Part shown: one piece after another, positions 7,950 through 17,420 of the stretch
Layout: each line of letters begins with the position of its first letter
How positions within the stretch are numbered: position 1 is the first letter of the stretch
From: Microvirga makkahensis
GTDB taxonomy: Bacteria > Pseudomonadota > Alphaproteobacteria > Rhizobiales > Beijerinckiaceae
DNA: 64,000 bases
Assembly (NCBI RefSeq): GCF_009830105.1
Contig: NZ_WURB01000002.1
Span: 124,001 to 188,000, forward strand
Reading direction: 5' to 3'
The notes under the pieces: generated by a model
What the model saw: only the letters and a program-made list of their open reading frames with translations
Database searches by the model: none
Told to the model about the DNA's origin: nothing
Program-made: the position numbers and the translations under genes

Positions 7950-8903
7950 TTAGAAACCATCTTGAGGGGCAAGCCGACGGAGGACGTGACTGGCGAGGAA
8001 GAGATCGAGGTGGCCGCCACCGCCATTCTTGAAGAGCGTTGGCGCCGAACCGAGTGTCGGCACGATCTCGCCACGGCAGAGAGCGAACAGATCGCCGTGA
8101 ATCTCGCTTCGGGAGATTACGCCGGTGCGAAGCGGCTCGATGAACTCACCCGAGCGTTCGAGGCAGGAATAATCGTCAACGAAGATGCAAGCACGCCGCA
8201 GCAGTTCGTCATCGCCCTCCCGCATCTCCGGCGTGAACGAGCCAATCAGGTTGATATGTGCACCAGGCGCGACCAGCTCGCCTTTGATGAGGGGAACGCT
8301 GGCCATCGTGGCAGCGACCACAATGTCCGCATGGGGCAGAGCCGCATCAAGATCGTGAACCGCTTCAGCCTGCCTGCCCGCGGCTCTCAATTTTGCGGCG
8401 AGTGCCGCCGCGCGCTCCGGTGTCCGGTTCCAGACGCGGATGTCGCGCAGGGATGGCCTCACGCTGAGAAGGGCATCAATGACATATGGAGCGAGTGCTC
8501 CTGCGCCGACCATGAGGAGCCGTTCTGCCGATGGTGAGGCCAGATAGCTCGCACCAAGAGCACTATCTGAGGCTGTCTTCCGAAAGATGAGCGACTCACC
8601 GTCCATCACCGCCTTCGGCTGGCCCGTAAGCGGGTCGAAGACGAGGTACAAGGCATTGACAGTCGGCTGGCCGTAAACTTCGACATTGCCCGGGAAAGAC
8701 GTGACGATCTTGACGCCGAGCGCCTCGCGCTTCTGCCAGGCAGGCACTGCGAGCAGCATGTCAGGATGTCCGCCCTCGCGCGGCTGATCAAGGGCCAACC
8801 GCGCGATCTTTGGCTTCGCCTTTTGGAGGCCGAGCCGCATTGCTTCGATGGCATCGGACCAATCCAGCAAGCGATGCACCGTCTCCGCGTCGACCATCCT
8901 CAT
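7950..8903 (-). CDS. ornithine cyclodeaminase / mu-crystallin family protein
   Basis: A 317-aa NAD(P)-binding enzyme. The Rossmann motif LLMVGAGALAPYVIDALL lies at about residue 125, and the family pattern 'GGHLDLFLA' is near the C-terminus. Members are ornithine cyclodeaminases (ornithine to proline), ketimine reductases, or alanine and opine dehydrogenases. The start overlaps the stop of the upstream FAD oxidoreductase by 4 bases (ATGA), so translation is coupled. In a locus with an N-methylproline demethylase-like enzyme, cyclic imine or proline chemistry is plausible but unproven. Confidence 0.85.
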   Translation of the reverse strand: MRMVDAETVHRLLDWSDAIEAMRLGLQKAKPKIARLALDQPREGGHPDMLLAVPAWQKREALGVKIVTSFPGNVEVYGQPTVNALYLVFDPLTGQPKAVMDGESLIFRKTASDSALGASYLASPSAERLLMVGAGALAPYVIDALLSVRPSLRDIRVWNRTPERAAALAAKLRAAGRQAEAVHDLDAALPHADIVVAATMASVPLIKGELVAPGAHINLIGSFTPEMREGDDELLRRACIFVDDYSCLERSGEFIEPLRTGVISRSEIHGDLFALCRGEIVPTLGSAPTLFKNGGGGHLDLFLASHVLRRLAPQDGF

Positions 8904-10456
8904 AATGCGGATACTTTCGTCGAGCCCGGCTGCTCCGTCAGCGCCTGCGGCTCGAAATTCTTGGCGACGAAAGCACGGTACGCCTCCACCTCCTGTGTAA
9001 TCCGTGCCGCGTCCCAGCCCATCACGTCGGCAACGGTCTCCGCGGCCTCCCGTGCCTGCGCCAGGCCCATGTCCGCAGTCCAGCCGACGAGAACGCGCCG
9101 GAACAAGAGGTCGACCAGCGTCTGCACATGCTCGTGGGCGGCGGCATGACGCAGGCGCTCCCGTGAGAGCGGGCCGCCGCCTGGACTTGTCTTGGCGGCA
9201 TATGACAGAAGCGCACGATCTCCTGTGGGTCTACTCATCTTCGCGACGCGCGCCGCAACAGTTCGCCCGGCGTGACGGTGTGTCATGATCGGACAACCCG
9301 TCACAGTCAGAACGCCGGGCATGCCTTCGGCCGCCATATCATGTATCGTGAGCGCCTTGACGCCGGAAGCGGCCTCGCTCGTGGTCCGCGGCCGCACTCC
9401 TGCCCAGCGGTAGACGATGTCGTCCTTGGCGAGTTTGAGCGACGGCAAGGCGCGATTGGCCTCGCCGAGGATGAAATCGACTTCTTCCGGCAGGACGCGC
9501 ACGGAGTCGGGATCATCTTCGAAGATGGTCTCCGTCGGACCGAAGAAGTGATAGTCCCCCCACGGCATGCAGTAGAACGGTTGTCCGATACTGTTGATCA
9601 TCTCGAACCCGGTGCCCCTGCACGACTCGGGCAGCTTGACGACGAGATTGACGCCCTTGATGCCGACGAGGTGCTTTTTCCGGGGGGCTTGTCGTGTCGT
9701 CTGACGCAAGAGCCGATCGGCCCATGGCCCGGCACTGTTCACGACGACCTGAGCCTTGACCGTAGCCGTCTGATCGGGCGCGGTGCTGTCCTCGAGCCTT
9801 ACCTGCCAGCCTCCCCCGGGAATAGGATCGAGCTGCGTAACGGCGGTGTAGTTGCGGATGAGGGAGCCGCACCGCTCCGCGTCGAGGATGGTGTCGAGGC
9901 AGATCCGCTCGGCCCATTGATATTGGTATTCGTCGAACACCGCTACGCTGCTCAGACGTGAGCGATCCATCAGTGAGACCAAGCCGAATTGCCTCGCCGC
10001 CTCATCTGCCGGTAGGCGCCTATAAGACAGCGGCACCTTCCGAGAGCCGAAGAGACCGAGCGCCCGGTAGCCGAGATCGACTTTCCAGGCGGGATACTCG
10101 CCATCCTCGAAAACGGGGAAGAAGAATGTGTGTCGGCTGACGCGTTCCGGCATCGTGCTGGCGAGTTCTGTTCGGCAGCGCATCGCCAACCGAGCCATGC
10201 GCACGCGCTGAAACAGGTCGCTCGGGCGATAAGCGAACCGCCACAGCTCGTAATCTGGGGAAAAATAGGCGAGCCCGGAATAAAGCAGACGGCTTGAACG
10301 GCTGGAAGTTCCTGAGCCGAAATCGCCTTTGTCGACAAGCAGGGTCTTATGCCCGTTGGCAGCAATGTGCTGGGCTGCGCTGGCACCGACAGCGCCGCCG
10401 CCGACCACAACGACGTCGAAGGAACGGCCATCGAGTTCCCGTAGAGGCGTTCTCAT
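8900..10456 (-). CDS. FAD-dependent oxidoreductase, GlpD/DAO superfamily
   Basis: A 518-aa flavoprotein with the N-terminal dinucleotide fold VVVVGGGAVGASAAQHIA (~14-31) and a GTSSRSSRLLYSGLAY segment typical of glycerol-3-phosphate dehydrogenase-like proteins. A C-terminal helical extension (~400-518) matches the GlpD C-terminal domain. It overlaps its neighbours by 4 bases at both ends (the ABC ATPase upstream, the cyclodeaminase-like gene downstream), so it belongs to the operon. Such enzymes oxidise alpha-hydroxy or amino substrates and pass electrons to quinone or ETF. It may be a true GlpD or an amine/hydroxyacid dehydrogenase; context favours the latter. Confidence 0.8.
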   Translation of the reverse strand: MRTPLRELDGRSFDVVVVGGGAVGASAAQHIAANGHKTLLVDKGDFGSGTSSRSSRLLYSGLAYFSPDYELWRFAYRPSDLFQRVRMARLAMRCRTELASTMPERVSRHTFFFPVFEDGEYPAWKVDLGYRALGLFGSRKVPLSYRRLPADEAARQFGLVSLMDRSRLSSVAVFDEYQYQWAERICLDTILDAERCGSLIRNYTAVTQLDPIPGGGWQVRLEDSTAPDQTATVKAQVVVNSAGPWADRLLRQTTRQAPRKKHLVGIKGVNLVVKLPESCRGTGFEMINSIGQPFYCMPWGDYHFFGPTETIFEDDPDSVRVLPEEVDFILGEANRALPSLKLAKDDIVYRWAGVRPRTTSEAASGVKALTIHDMAAEGMPGVLTVTGCPIMTHRHAGRTVAARVAKMSRPTGDRALLSYAAKTSPGGGPLSRERLRHAAAHEHVQTLVDLLFRRVLVGWTADMGLAQAREAAETVADVMGWDAARITQEVEAYRAFVAKNFEPQALTEQPGSTKVSAL

Positions 10457-12159
10457 GGCATCATCTCCGCTTGCTCATTCCATCCCGCGACGGTCGGTCG
10501 GACCATCTCCAATTCAACCTCCAACGCTTTACGCGTCGCCGCCGCATCCTCGAGCCAACCTCGCCGCAGCTCGGGTACGGAGGCGACGAGCAGACGCGTA
10601 TAAGGGTCGGCAGGTGCGCTGAGCACCCGCGTACATTCCCCTGCTTCGACGACTCTCCCGTGCCGAAGTACCGTCACTCGGTCCGCGATCGAAGCGACTG
10701 TCGCCAAGTCATGACTGATGAAGATGATCGCGAGGCCGAGTTCGTCGCGGAGGCGCTTGACCAGATCGATAATCTGTCCTGCAACGATCGTGTCGAGGGC
10801 CGACGTGATCTCGTCGCAGATCAGAACGTCGGGATCGGCCGCGAGGGCCCGGGCAAGGTTGACGCGCTGCTTTTCACCGCCTGAGAGCTGAGTCGGATAA
10901 CGTTCAAGATAATTGGCAGGCAGGCTCACCATCGCGAGCAGATCCACCATCCGGGCCTCCGCGGCGTCTCCCCTCAGGCCGTGGAAGAACCGTAGAACGC
11001 GCCCGAGAATACGCCGGATTCGGTGTTTTGGATTGAGCGCCGTGTCGGCCATCTGCACCGCGAGCTGCACCCGTCGACGCTGCCCATCGGTTCTCTCGCG
11101 GTCGAGACCGGCGAGAGGTTCGCCCTCCAGAGCAACCGTGCCCGACGCCGGCGCGTGCAGGCCCGCAATAACCCGGGCAAGCGTCGTCTTGCCCGAGCCG
11201 GACTCGCCAATGACGGCGACGATCTCACCCTTCCCTACTTCGAGATCGACGCCGTGAAGTGTCGTTATCTGCGGCTTGCCGCCTCTGACGTTACCATAAC
11301 CGGCGACGATGCTCTGCACGGACAGAGCCGTTGCGGGTGCAGTCAGCAGTCGCGAAGGACGATTCGCCAACGACGCAAGCGACAGGTGAGTGCAGGCCGC
11401 GATGAGCTCGCGAGTGTACTCTTCCCGTGGAGCATTGACGACCTGATCGGTTTCCCCGACCTCTACGATGCGCCCTGCTCTCATCACCGCTATGCGAGTT
11501 GCGATCTGTGCCACGACCGCAAGATCATGGCTCACGAAGAGTGCCGCGGTGTTGTTGTCACGAATGGCGCGCTTCAGCAGACGCATCACCTCCACCTGTG
11601 TGGTGACGTCGAGCGCACTGGTTGGTTCATCGCAGACCATCAAAAGAGGCTCTTCCTGCATCCCCATGGCAATCATAAAACGCTGCAGTTGTCCGCCGGA
11701 TACTTGATAGGGAAAGCGTGACCCGATTCTGTCGGGAGATGGGAGGCTAAGGTACCGAAAAACCTCTCGTGCCCGTGCACGCGCCTCGGCGGATTTCTGG
11801 CTGTGATGCAGGAGGGCCGATTCGACCACCTGGTCGCCGAGGCGGATGCGCGGATTGAAAGCGGCGGCAGCGCTCTGTGCAATGTAAGCGCCAATTCGTC
11901 CACGCAGGCGATTCAGCACCGGATGGGGTGCCTTGAGCACGTCGACGCCGTTCAGATTTACGCTGCCGCCCACATGCTCGAGACCGGGACGCATGTGCCC
12001 GAGAGCCGCAAGGGCGAGTGTCGTTTTGCCCGATCCCGAGGCACCGATAAGGGCGAGGACCTCTCCCCGGCGAACCTGAAGAGAAACATCGTCAAGGACT
12101 TTGTGACCGGCCTTGGTCGCAATTCCGAGATGATCGACAGTCAAAACGCTCGTGCCCAT
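10453..12159 (-). CDS. fused dipeptide/opine ABC transporter ATPase (DppD-DppF type)
   Basis: A 568-aa protein with two complete nucleotide-binding domains in tandem. The first has IGASGSGKTT, VSGGQLQR, CDEPTSALD and SHDLAVV. The second has IGESGSGKTT, LSGGEKQR, CDEITSALD and SHDLATV. It energises the two permeases encoded upstream. The ATG at 12159 is chosen because GAGGTGG precedes it; an in-frame upstream ATG (12186) would overlap the permease gene. Its stop overlaps the start of the FAD oxidoreductase, which ties import to catabolism. Confidence 0.9.
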   Translation of the reverse strand: MGTSVLTVDHLGIATKAGHKVLDDVSLQVRRGEVLALIGASGSGKTTLALAALGHMRPGLEHVGGSVNLNGVDVLKAPHPVLNRLRGRIGAYIAQSAAAAFNPRIRLGDQVVESALLHHSQKSAEARARAREVFRYLSLPSPDRIGSRFPYQVSGGQLQRFMIAMGMQEEPLLMVCDEPTSALDVTTQVEVMRLLKRAIRDNNTAALFVSHDLAVVAQIATRIAVMRAGRIVEVGETDQVVNAPREEYTRELIAACTHLSLASLANRPSRLLTAPATALSVQSIVAGYGNVRGGKPQITTLHGVDLEVGKGEIVAVIGESGSGKTTLARVIAGLHAPASGTVALEGEPLAGLDRERTDGQRRRVQLAVQMADTALNPKHRIRRILGRVLRFFHGLRGDAAEARMVDLLAMVSLPANYLERYPTQLSGGEKQRVNLARALAADPDVLICDEITSALDTIVAGQIIDLVKRLRDELGLAIIFISHDLATVASIADRVTVLRHGRVVEAGECTRVLSAPADPYTRLLVASVPELRRGWLEDAAATRKALEVELEMVRPTVAGWNEQAEMMP

Positions 12160-12169
12160 TGTTGCCACC

Positions 12170-12988
12170 TCAGTGCCGCGCATCGTCATCGAGGGCGTCG
12201 ACGAGCAGGTTGAGGGCAATCGAGACGAGGGCGATAGCGATTGCAGGCGCGATGGCGGCGAGCGGGTTGGTCGAAAGTCCGCCGAGGTTCTCCCGTGCCA
12301 TCCCGCCCCAATCAGCCAAAGGCGGCTGAACGCCGAGGCCGATAAAGCTCAGACTGCTCATGAACAGGATGGCAAAACTGGCACGTAAGGCAAAATCGGT
12401 TGCGAGTGGACGTATCACATGCGGAAGAATCTCGCCGAACAAGATCCAGAGCGTCCCTTCACCGCGGGACCGGGCGAGCATGATGTAGTCCATGTTCTTG
12501 AGATCAGTCCCAAGAGCGCGTGCAATCCGGAACACACCGGCCGAGTAAACGACCGCAGCAATCCCGATGATGACCCAGATCGAAGAGCCGAGAGCTGCCA
12601 CGACCACTAGGCCGACGATGATCTTAGGCAGTGACAGCAAGACATCCACAATTCGGCTGAGAGCAGCGTCTAGGATTCCACCCCGAATCGCGGCCGTCAG
12701 TCCGAGCGTATCCCCGATAAGGTGAGCAAGGAGTGTCGCCGTCATTGCCATGAACAGGGTGATGCGAGTTCCGTCCATCAGGCGTGAGAGAACGTCACGC
12801 CCCAGATAATCTGAGCCGAGCCATATGCCGGCGGCGGGCGGCATAAAAGGCTCGTCGGTAATGAAGTCGAACGGATCCTGCGGCAGCGCGACGAGAGACA
12901 CGAGCGCTACCACCCCAACGAACACGAGGAGTGCCGCGCTGAAGACCAGGGTCGATGATGGCCTGATTTGGATTGAGGCAGTGGTCAT
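12170..12988 (-). CDS. ABC transporter permease, DppC/OppC type
   Basis: A 272-aa inner-membrane protein with about six membrane segments. The N-terminal 'PPAAGIWLGSDYLGRDVLSR' motif is typical of DppC-type subunits, and the EAA-type cytoplasmic loop appears around 'YIMLARSRGEGTLWILFGEI'. Its start overlaps the end of the DppB-type gene (12985), so the two subunits are translationally coupled. Confidence 0.9.
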   Translation of the reverse strand: MTTASIQIRPSSTLVFSAALLVFVGVVALVSLVALPQDPFDFITDEPFMPPAAGIWLGSDYLGRDVLSRLMDGTRITLFMAMTATLLAHLIGDTLGLTAAIRGGILDAALSRIVDVLLSLPKIIVGLVVVAALGSSIWVIIGIAAVVYSAGVFRIARALGTDLKNMDYIMLARSRGEGTLWILFGEILPHVIRPLATDFALRASFAILFMSSLSFIGLGVQPPLADWGGMARENLGGLSTNPLAAIAPAIAIALVSIALNLLVDALDDDARH

Positions 12989-13947
12989 AGGGCGTCCGTC
13001 GGTCGCTCGGCGAGGGAGTGCGGGTCGAACAGGCGGGCCAAAACATCGGCGAGCAGGATCAGAACAACATAGGTCGCGCAGAAGATCATGGCGCAGGCTT
13101 GCACGACCGGCAGATCACGTGACTGCACGGAGTCGATCATCAGCCGAGCGAGGCCAGGATAGGCAAAGATCGTCTCGACGACGACGACGCCGCTAACCAG
13201 ATAGGCAACGTTCAATGCCACGACATTTGCGAGCGGCCCAACGGCATTGCGCAGCGCGTGGTACCCGACGATGCGTTGCCGGGGAATACCTTTTAGGACA
13301 GCCATCTCGATATAGGGTTGGCTTAGAATGCTCCCGAGAATGGCACGTGTCATACGCGCGATTTGGGCCGTCACGACAATCACCAAGCTGGCCGTCGGAA
13401 GAAGCAGAGCCCGCGCCGTCTGGCCGAAGTCCGAGCCTGTGCTGAGATATGCGACGGCCGGCAGCCAACCCAGATTCACCGCGAATAGCAGCACGAGGAG
13501 CGTTGCAAGCAGGAACTCCGGAGTCGCCGACAATGCCAGGAAGGAAACGGTGGCCGCACGGTCGAACGCGCGCCCATTCCACATCGTTGTCACGACGCCG
13601 AGCAGCACCGCCAACGGCACGGCGATCAGCGTCGTCACCCCGGCGAGCAAAGCCGTATTGGCGAGGCGCTCAGACAACAGCGAGCTGACGGGCGTCTTTG
13701 TGACGAGGGAGCGGCCCCAGTCACCCTGAAGCGCTCCGACCAGCCATTCGAGATAGCGCTGGATCGCGGGCCGATCCAGCCCCATCTCCAGGCGAAGCGC
13801 ACGCACGTTCTCAGGCGTCGCATACTGCCCAAGAGCGACTTGCGCGACATCTCCCGGCAGGATCTCGCACGCCCAGAAGACGAGAAGCGAAACCACCAGC
13901 AATATCAGGAGGGTCGCTCCAAGCCTCCAAAGGATTATGTTAGCCAC
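12985..13947 (-). CDS. ABC transporter permease, DppB/OppB type
   Basis: A 320-aa integral membrane subunit. It has the usual N-terminal membrane anchor, the 'LGLDRP…RYLEWL' periplasmic region and the EAA loop 'IEMAVLKGIPRQRIVGYHAL' of DppB-type permeases. It forms the translocation channel with the DppC-type subunit. It lies 40 bases after the substrate-binding protein gene. Confidence 0.9.
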   Translation of the reverse strand: MANIILWRLGATLLILLVVSLLVFWACEILPGDVAQVALGQYATPENVRALRLEMGLDRPAIQRYLEWLVGALQGDWGRSLVTKTPVSSLLSERLANTALLAGVTTLIAVPLAVLLGVVTTMWNGRAFDRAATVSFLALSATPEFLLATLLVLLFAVNLGWLPAVAYLSTGSDFGQTARALLLPTASLVIVVTAQIARMTRAILGSILSQPYIEMAVLKGIPRQRIVGYHALRNAVGPLANVVALNVAYLVSGVVVVETIFAYPGLARLMIDSVQSRDLPVVQACAMIFCATYVVLILLADVLARLFDPHSLAERPTDAL

Positions 13948-13987
13948 GCGTCGTCACTCCGCCCGCTTCACCGCTTGGCCGCACCGA

Positions 13988-15568
13988 TCAAGCCTCGATC
14001 CAGATCCTGTCCGTGAAGTTGAACCCTCCGAGGCTCCCGATGGGCAGGGGCGTCAGACCTTTGATTTTCTTCGAGACGCCATCAACATAGCTCAGGAAAC
14101 ATGGAAGTATGATAGCACCCGAATTATGGATAATGGATTGGATCTCGCCGTAGTATTCCTTACGTTTGGCGAGATCGAATTCCGACCGGGTGTCGTCAAT
14201 CAGTTTTTCGAGACGTTCGTTCTCGTAATGCGAGAAGTTCCAGACTGCGCCCTTCTTCCAACTGAGGTTGAGCAGCATATTGTATGTTGGCCGCGGGTGG
14301 AAGTTCGTCGCGAAAAAGGGACGCTTTCCCGCGACCGCGGTCCAGTAGCTTTCTGCGGGCTCACGCTTGATCTGGAGGTTCAGCCCGGCCCGCATTGCCT
14401 CGCGCTGCATCAGCTGGCCGATATCGACGCTGTAAAGCACACCGTCCCCCATAGAAAGCTCGATAGGTGCATTCCCAATACCAGCCTTCTGAAAATGGAA
14501 CTTCGCCTTATCCAGGTCGAGCTCACGCTGTGGCAGTTCAGCGTTGTAGTACTCGCTGGCCGGTCCAATCGGATGATCATTGGCGATTGTGCCGTAACCG
14601 CGCAAAACCGTGTCAAGGACGCGCTTGCGATCGATCAGATAGGACATGCCGAGCGTGAGATCCGCGTTATTCGACGGTGCCCGGTCAACCGCAGCTTGGA
14701 TTGCCGTATAACGGGTGCCAGGGGTTACGAAGACGTCGGCAATGTCCGATTTGGCGACCTGTTCGATACCGTTGCCGCGCAGTTCGAGAATCATATCGAC
14801 ATCGCCAGACAATAGCGCATTGGCACGCGCCGAGGCGTCCGGAATGGGAAACATCTCGAATTGGTCGATATAGGGCTGGCCTTGCTTCCAGAAATTCGGG
14901 TTGCGCACGAGCACCGTGCGCAACCCAGGTTGGAATTCCTTAACCGTGAATGCGCCGGTGCCTATTGGCTTAGAGAAATCGTAGGTACCATTCTTAACAA
15001 GCGCGAATTGAAAGATGCCGACGAGGATCGGGAGATCGACATCGGGCTGCGCCAATTCTATGACGATCTTATCGGGCCCATCTGCTCTTACGGACGTGAT
15101 GTTGGCGACCAATTGCTTCGCGCTCGAGGCAACTCTCTCTTCGCGATGCCGCAATAGCGAAAAGATGATGTCGTCCGTGGTAAGCGGCGAGCCATCGCTG
15201 AAGGATATGCCCTTTCGAATATTGAAGACCCAGCGTGTCGCCTCCTTGTTGGCTTCCCAGGATTCGGCGACTTCAGGCTGGGCTCTCCCCTGCTCGTCCA
15301 TACGCGTGAGATAGCTATAGACGCTCGTACCACGGATATAATCGTTGCCCTTGTCGTAACGGGCGGAGTCGAAGGTATCGCCGGTCGATTGCTGATAGAG
15401 CGCAAGTCTTACGGTGCCTCCGCGCTTAGGCATCGCCTGCGCCTGGCTGCGGCCGGGCCGAGCAATCAAGCCGGTTGCCAGCAGGCCCGCATTGAAGGCC
15501 CGCCGCGTGAACGCGCCCGGGGGCTGAGATTCCCCTAATACGATCGGATCGTCTGCCATTACCGTCAC
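13988..15568 (-). CDS. ABC transporter substrate-binding protein, family 5 (dipeptide/opine/nickel type)
   Basis: A 526-aa periplasmic binding protein and the first gene of the operon. The N-terminus carries a twin-arginine-like signal (FTRRAFNAGLLATGLIA, about residues 19-35), so it may be exported folded through Tat. The body has the family hallmarks 'PEVAESWEANKEATRWVFNI' and 'GKPIGTGAFTVKEF'-like segments. Family members bind peptides, opines, sugars or quaternary amines, so sequence alone does not fix the ligand. The catabolic genes downstream suggest an N-methylated amino acid or related opine. Confidence 0.85.
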   Translation of the reverse strand: MTVMADDPIVLGESQPPGAFTRRAFNAGLLATGLIARPGRSQAQAMPKRGGTVRLALYQQSTGDTFDSARYDKGNDYIRGTSVYSYLTRMDEQGRAQPEVAESWEANKEATRWVFNIRKGISFSDGSPLTTDDIIFSLLRHREERVASSAKQLVANITSVRADGPDKIVIELAQPDVDLPILVGIFQFALVKNGTYDFSKPIGTGAFTVKEFQPGLRTVLVRNPNFWKQGQPYIDQFEMFPIPDASARANALLSGDVDMILELRGNGIEQVAKSDIADVFVTPGTRYTAIQAAVDRAPSNNADLTLGMSYLIDRKRVLDTVLRGYGTIANDHPIGPASEYYNAELPQRELDLDKAKFHFQKAGIGNAPIELSMGDGVLYSVDIGQLMQREAMRAGLNLQIKREPAESYWTAVAGKRPFFATNFHPRPTYNMLLNLSWKKGAVWNFSHYENERLEKLIDDTRSEFDLAKRKEYYGEIQSIIHNSGAIILPCFLSYVDGVSKKIKGLTPLPIGSLGGFNFTDRIWIEA

Positions 15569-16160
15569 CCTCGTTGTTTATGGCGCCTTTTGGCGCTCGC
15601 TTAGACTGAAAGTCACAATCAGCTAATGAGCAAGAAATAATTGGTATATTTGGAGCGCTATCGGAAGATAATTTATATCAATACTTGAGTAGAAACCTCG
15701 AGAGGAGACCCAAGTTCATGAAACAGACCAGTTGACCCCAAATGTGGTGCTGTCGAGTTCGTAGGGATCATGAGAGATGCCGGAGAGCGGCTGATAGGCT
15801 CATGATGGACATTCAAAGTTCCCATCCTGGACACGGGCGGGCGCGTCTCGCTCAACGCTCGAGCTGTGCGGACACCGGCGCGCCTTGGGGCAGCGTGGAC
15901 AGAAGGGAGCCCGATATACGGCAAGAGGATCCGAATAGCGAATCAGAGACTCGACGGCTTTCTGAAGATCACCACCGCTCTCGAACGACGAGCTGAGTGG
16001 CCCGGAACCGCCGGACCATCCAATCTAGAAGCGAGAATGGTAGAGGCCGGCACTAGGGAGCAGACCCGGTGTTTGTCATGTGTACTTTCGCGCGATATCC
16101 GCCCGGCTCTCGCCGCGTTCGCCGTAACGGGACGCGCGGCATTAAGAAATTCTAGTCTCT
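15569..16160. other. intergenic, probable operon promoter region
   Basis: These 592 bases lie upstream of the 15568-4721 operon. An AT-rich stretch at about 15600-15690 is the likely promoter. A 27-codon minus frame ending at 15716 (…HDPYELDSTTFGVNWSVS) has protein-like composition and might be the tail of a lost gene; it is not called. No other gene is recognised. Confidence 0.4.
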
Positions 16161-17186
16161 TTAAACCATGCGCCTGAGGTCGAGCTGGTTCTGATATGGA
16201 TGCAGGTCGTTCAGCGGCGAAACCTTGTCGGGCTGCGTTGGTTGCAGCAGCGCGGATGCGCGATCCTCGGAGGGGCATACACCATAGGCTTCTCGATAAC
16301 GCTCTAGAAACCGCGGGTACGAGCGGAAGCCGCAGCGTGCGGCAATCGTCGCGAGTTCTATGCGCGTCGCCTTAACGAGCTTCCGGGCGCGGGCGAGCCT
16401 AATCATCCGGTAGTAGTCAAAAGTAGAGCAGTTGAAGGCCGCCTCAAACAGTCGGTCGAGGTGCCGTCGGGAAAGCGCGAGATGGGTGGCAATTGTTTCA
16501 ATGTCGAGCGGTCGGTGGATTGCCTCCTCCATGAGGCGACAGGCCTCGCGCACGGGTTGCGGAAATCCGTTGTAGGCGGATGTGAAGAGGTCGTCCTGGT
16601 ATGCGCCCAGCTCCCGCCGATACGGAAAGATAATGATATTTGCGACCCGCGCGGCCACGGCCTTGCCGAGACGTTCGGCGATCAGGTGGAGCATCATATC
16701 CGTTGCGGCGCTTCCGCCGGCGCAGGTCATGCGCTTGTGCGACCAGGTATAGACCTGCTTGACGAACTTAACTCGCGGGAAGAGTTCGGCAAACATGGGA
16801 AGATTGTTGAAGTGCGCCGTCGCGATATGACCGTTCAGTACCCCGGCTCGCGCGATGTGATACACCCCGCTTTCGATGGATCCGATTGTCTTCCCATGCC
16901 GGTCAAACCGCCGGATCAGGCCTTGTGTCTCGGTGTTCTCGTACGTGTCGTGTCGAAAGCTCGAGGCAACAACCAGCGCGTCGAATTCCTTGAGGTCTCG
17001 CACATGGGTGGCCGCGTGGAGCGGGATCCCGGAACTTGAGGGGACGTCGGGTTCTGTATCGTGGGCGAAGAGGCATCGGAAGGGCGGATCGGCATACAGC
17101 GAATTCGCGACTCTAAGCGTCTCCGCGGCGGAAACGGCGCCAAGAAGAGAGTATTCAGGCAGGAGCAAGAAAGCGATCGTGTACAT
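16161..17186 (-). CDS. GlxA-family transcriptional regulator (DJ-1/PfpI domain plus AraC HTH)
   Basis: A 341-aa protein. The N-terminal glutamine-amidotransferase-like domain (YTIAFLLLPEYSLLGAVSAA … GSIESGVYHIARAGVLNG) is followed by a C-terminal AraC DNA-binding domain with two HTHs (ETIATHLALSRRHLDRLFEA and ATIAARCGFRSYPRFLERYR). Regulators of this architecture (GbdR, CdhR, SouR in Pseudomonas) control glycine betaine, carnitine and sarcosine catabolism. It sits upstream of the 15.6 kb operon and is the best candidate activator. Alternative upstream starts exist (17231, 17312); none has a strong ribosome-binding site. Confidence 0.85.
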   Translation of the reverse strand: MYTIAFLLLPEYSLLGAVSAAETLRVANSLYADPPFRCLFAHDTEPDVPSSSGIPLHAATHVRDLKEFDALVVASSFRHDTYENTETQGLIRRFDRHGKTIGSIESGVYHIARAGVLNGHIATAHFNNLPMFAELFPRVKFVKQVYTWSHKRMTCAGGSAATDMMLHLIAERLGKAVAARVANIIIFPYRRELGAYQDDLFTSAYNGFPQPVREACRLMEEAIHRPLDIETIATHLALSRRHLDRLFEAAFNCSTFDYYRMIRLARARKLVKATRIELATIAARCGFRSYPRFLERYREAYGVCPSEDRASALLQPTQPDKVSPLNDLHPYQNQLDLRRMV

Positions 17187-17420
17187 TGATGGAAAGCATA
17201 AACCAAATCCGCGATTGGCGGAATTCATACCGACGTTAGGCGGTTGCTTCGCTAGGATCCTACTCTCAGGAAGATGGGTGGCGGAACGCAGAACCCCCTT
17301 GGTTGAACGCACCTAGTAGCGGCCAGTACCAAGCGGTCCGCGTCCTGCCCCTGGTGGGCAGCTGTTCTACAAGCCAGTTAGGCCGCCCGGATCGCCATCA
17401 TTCGTCTATTCCTGACCCGA

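Noticed and set aside
6079..7953. Long open plus-strand frame of 624 codons opposite the OYE gene
   Set aside because: It is fully antisense to a gene with clear homology, has no family motif of its own and reflects high-GC codon bias.
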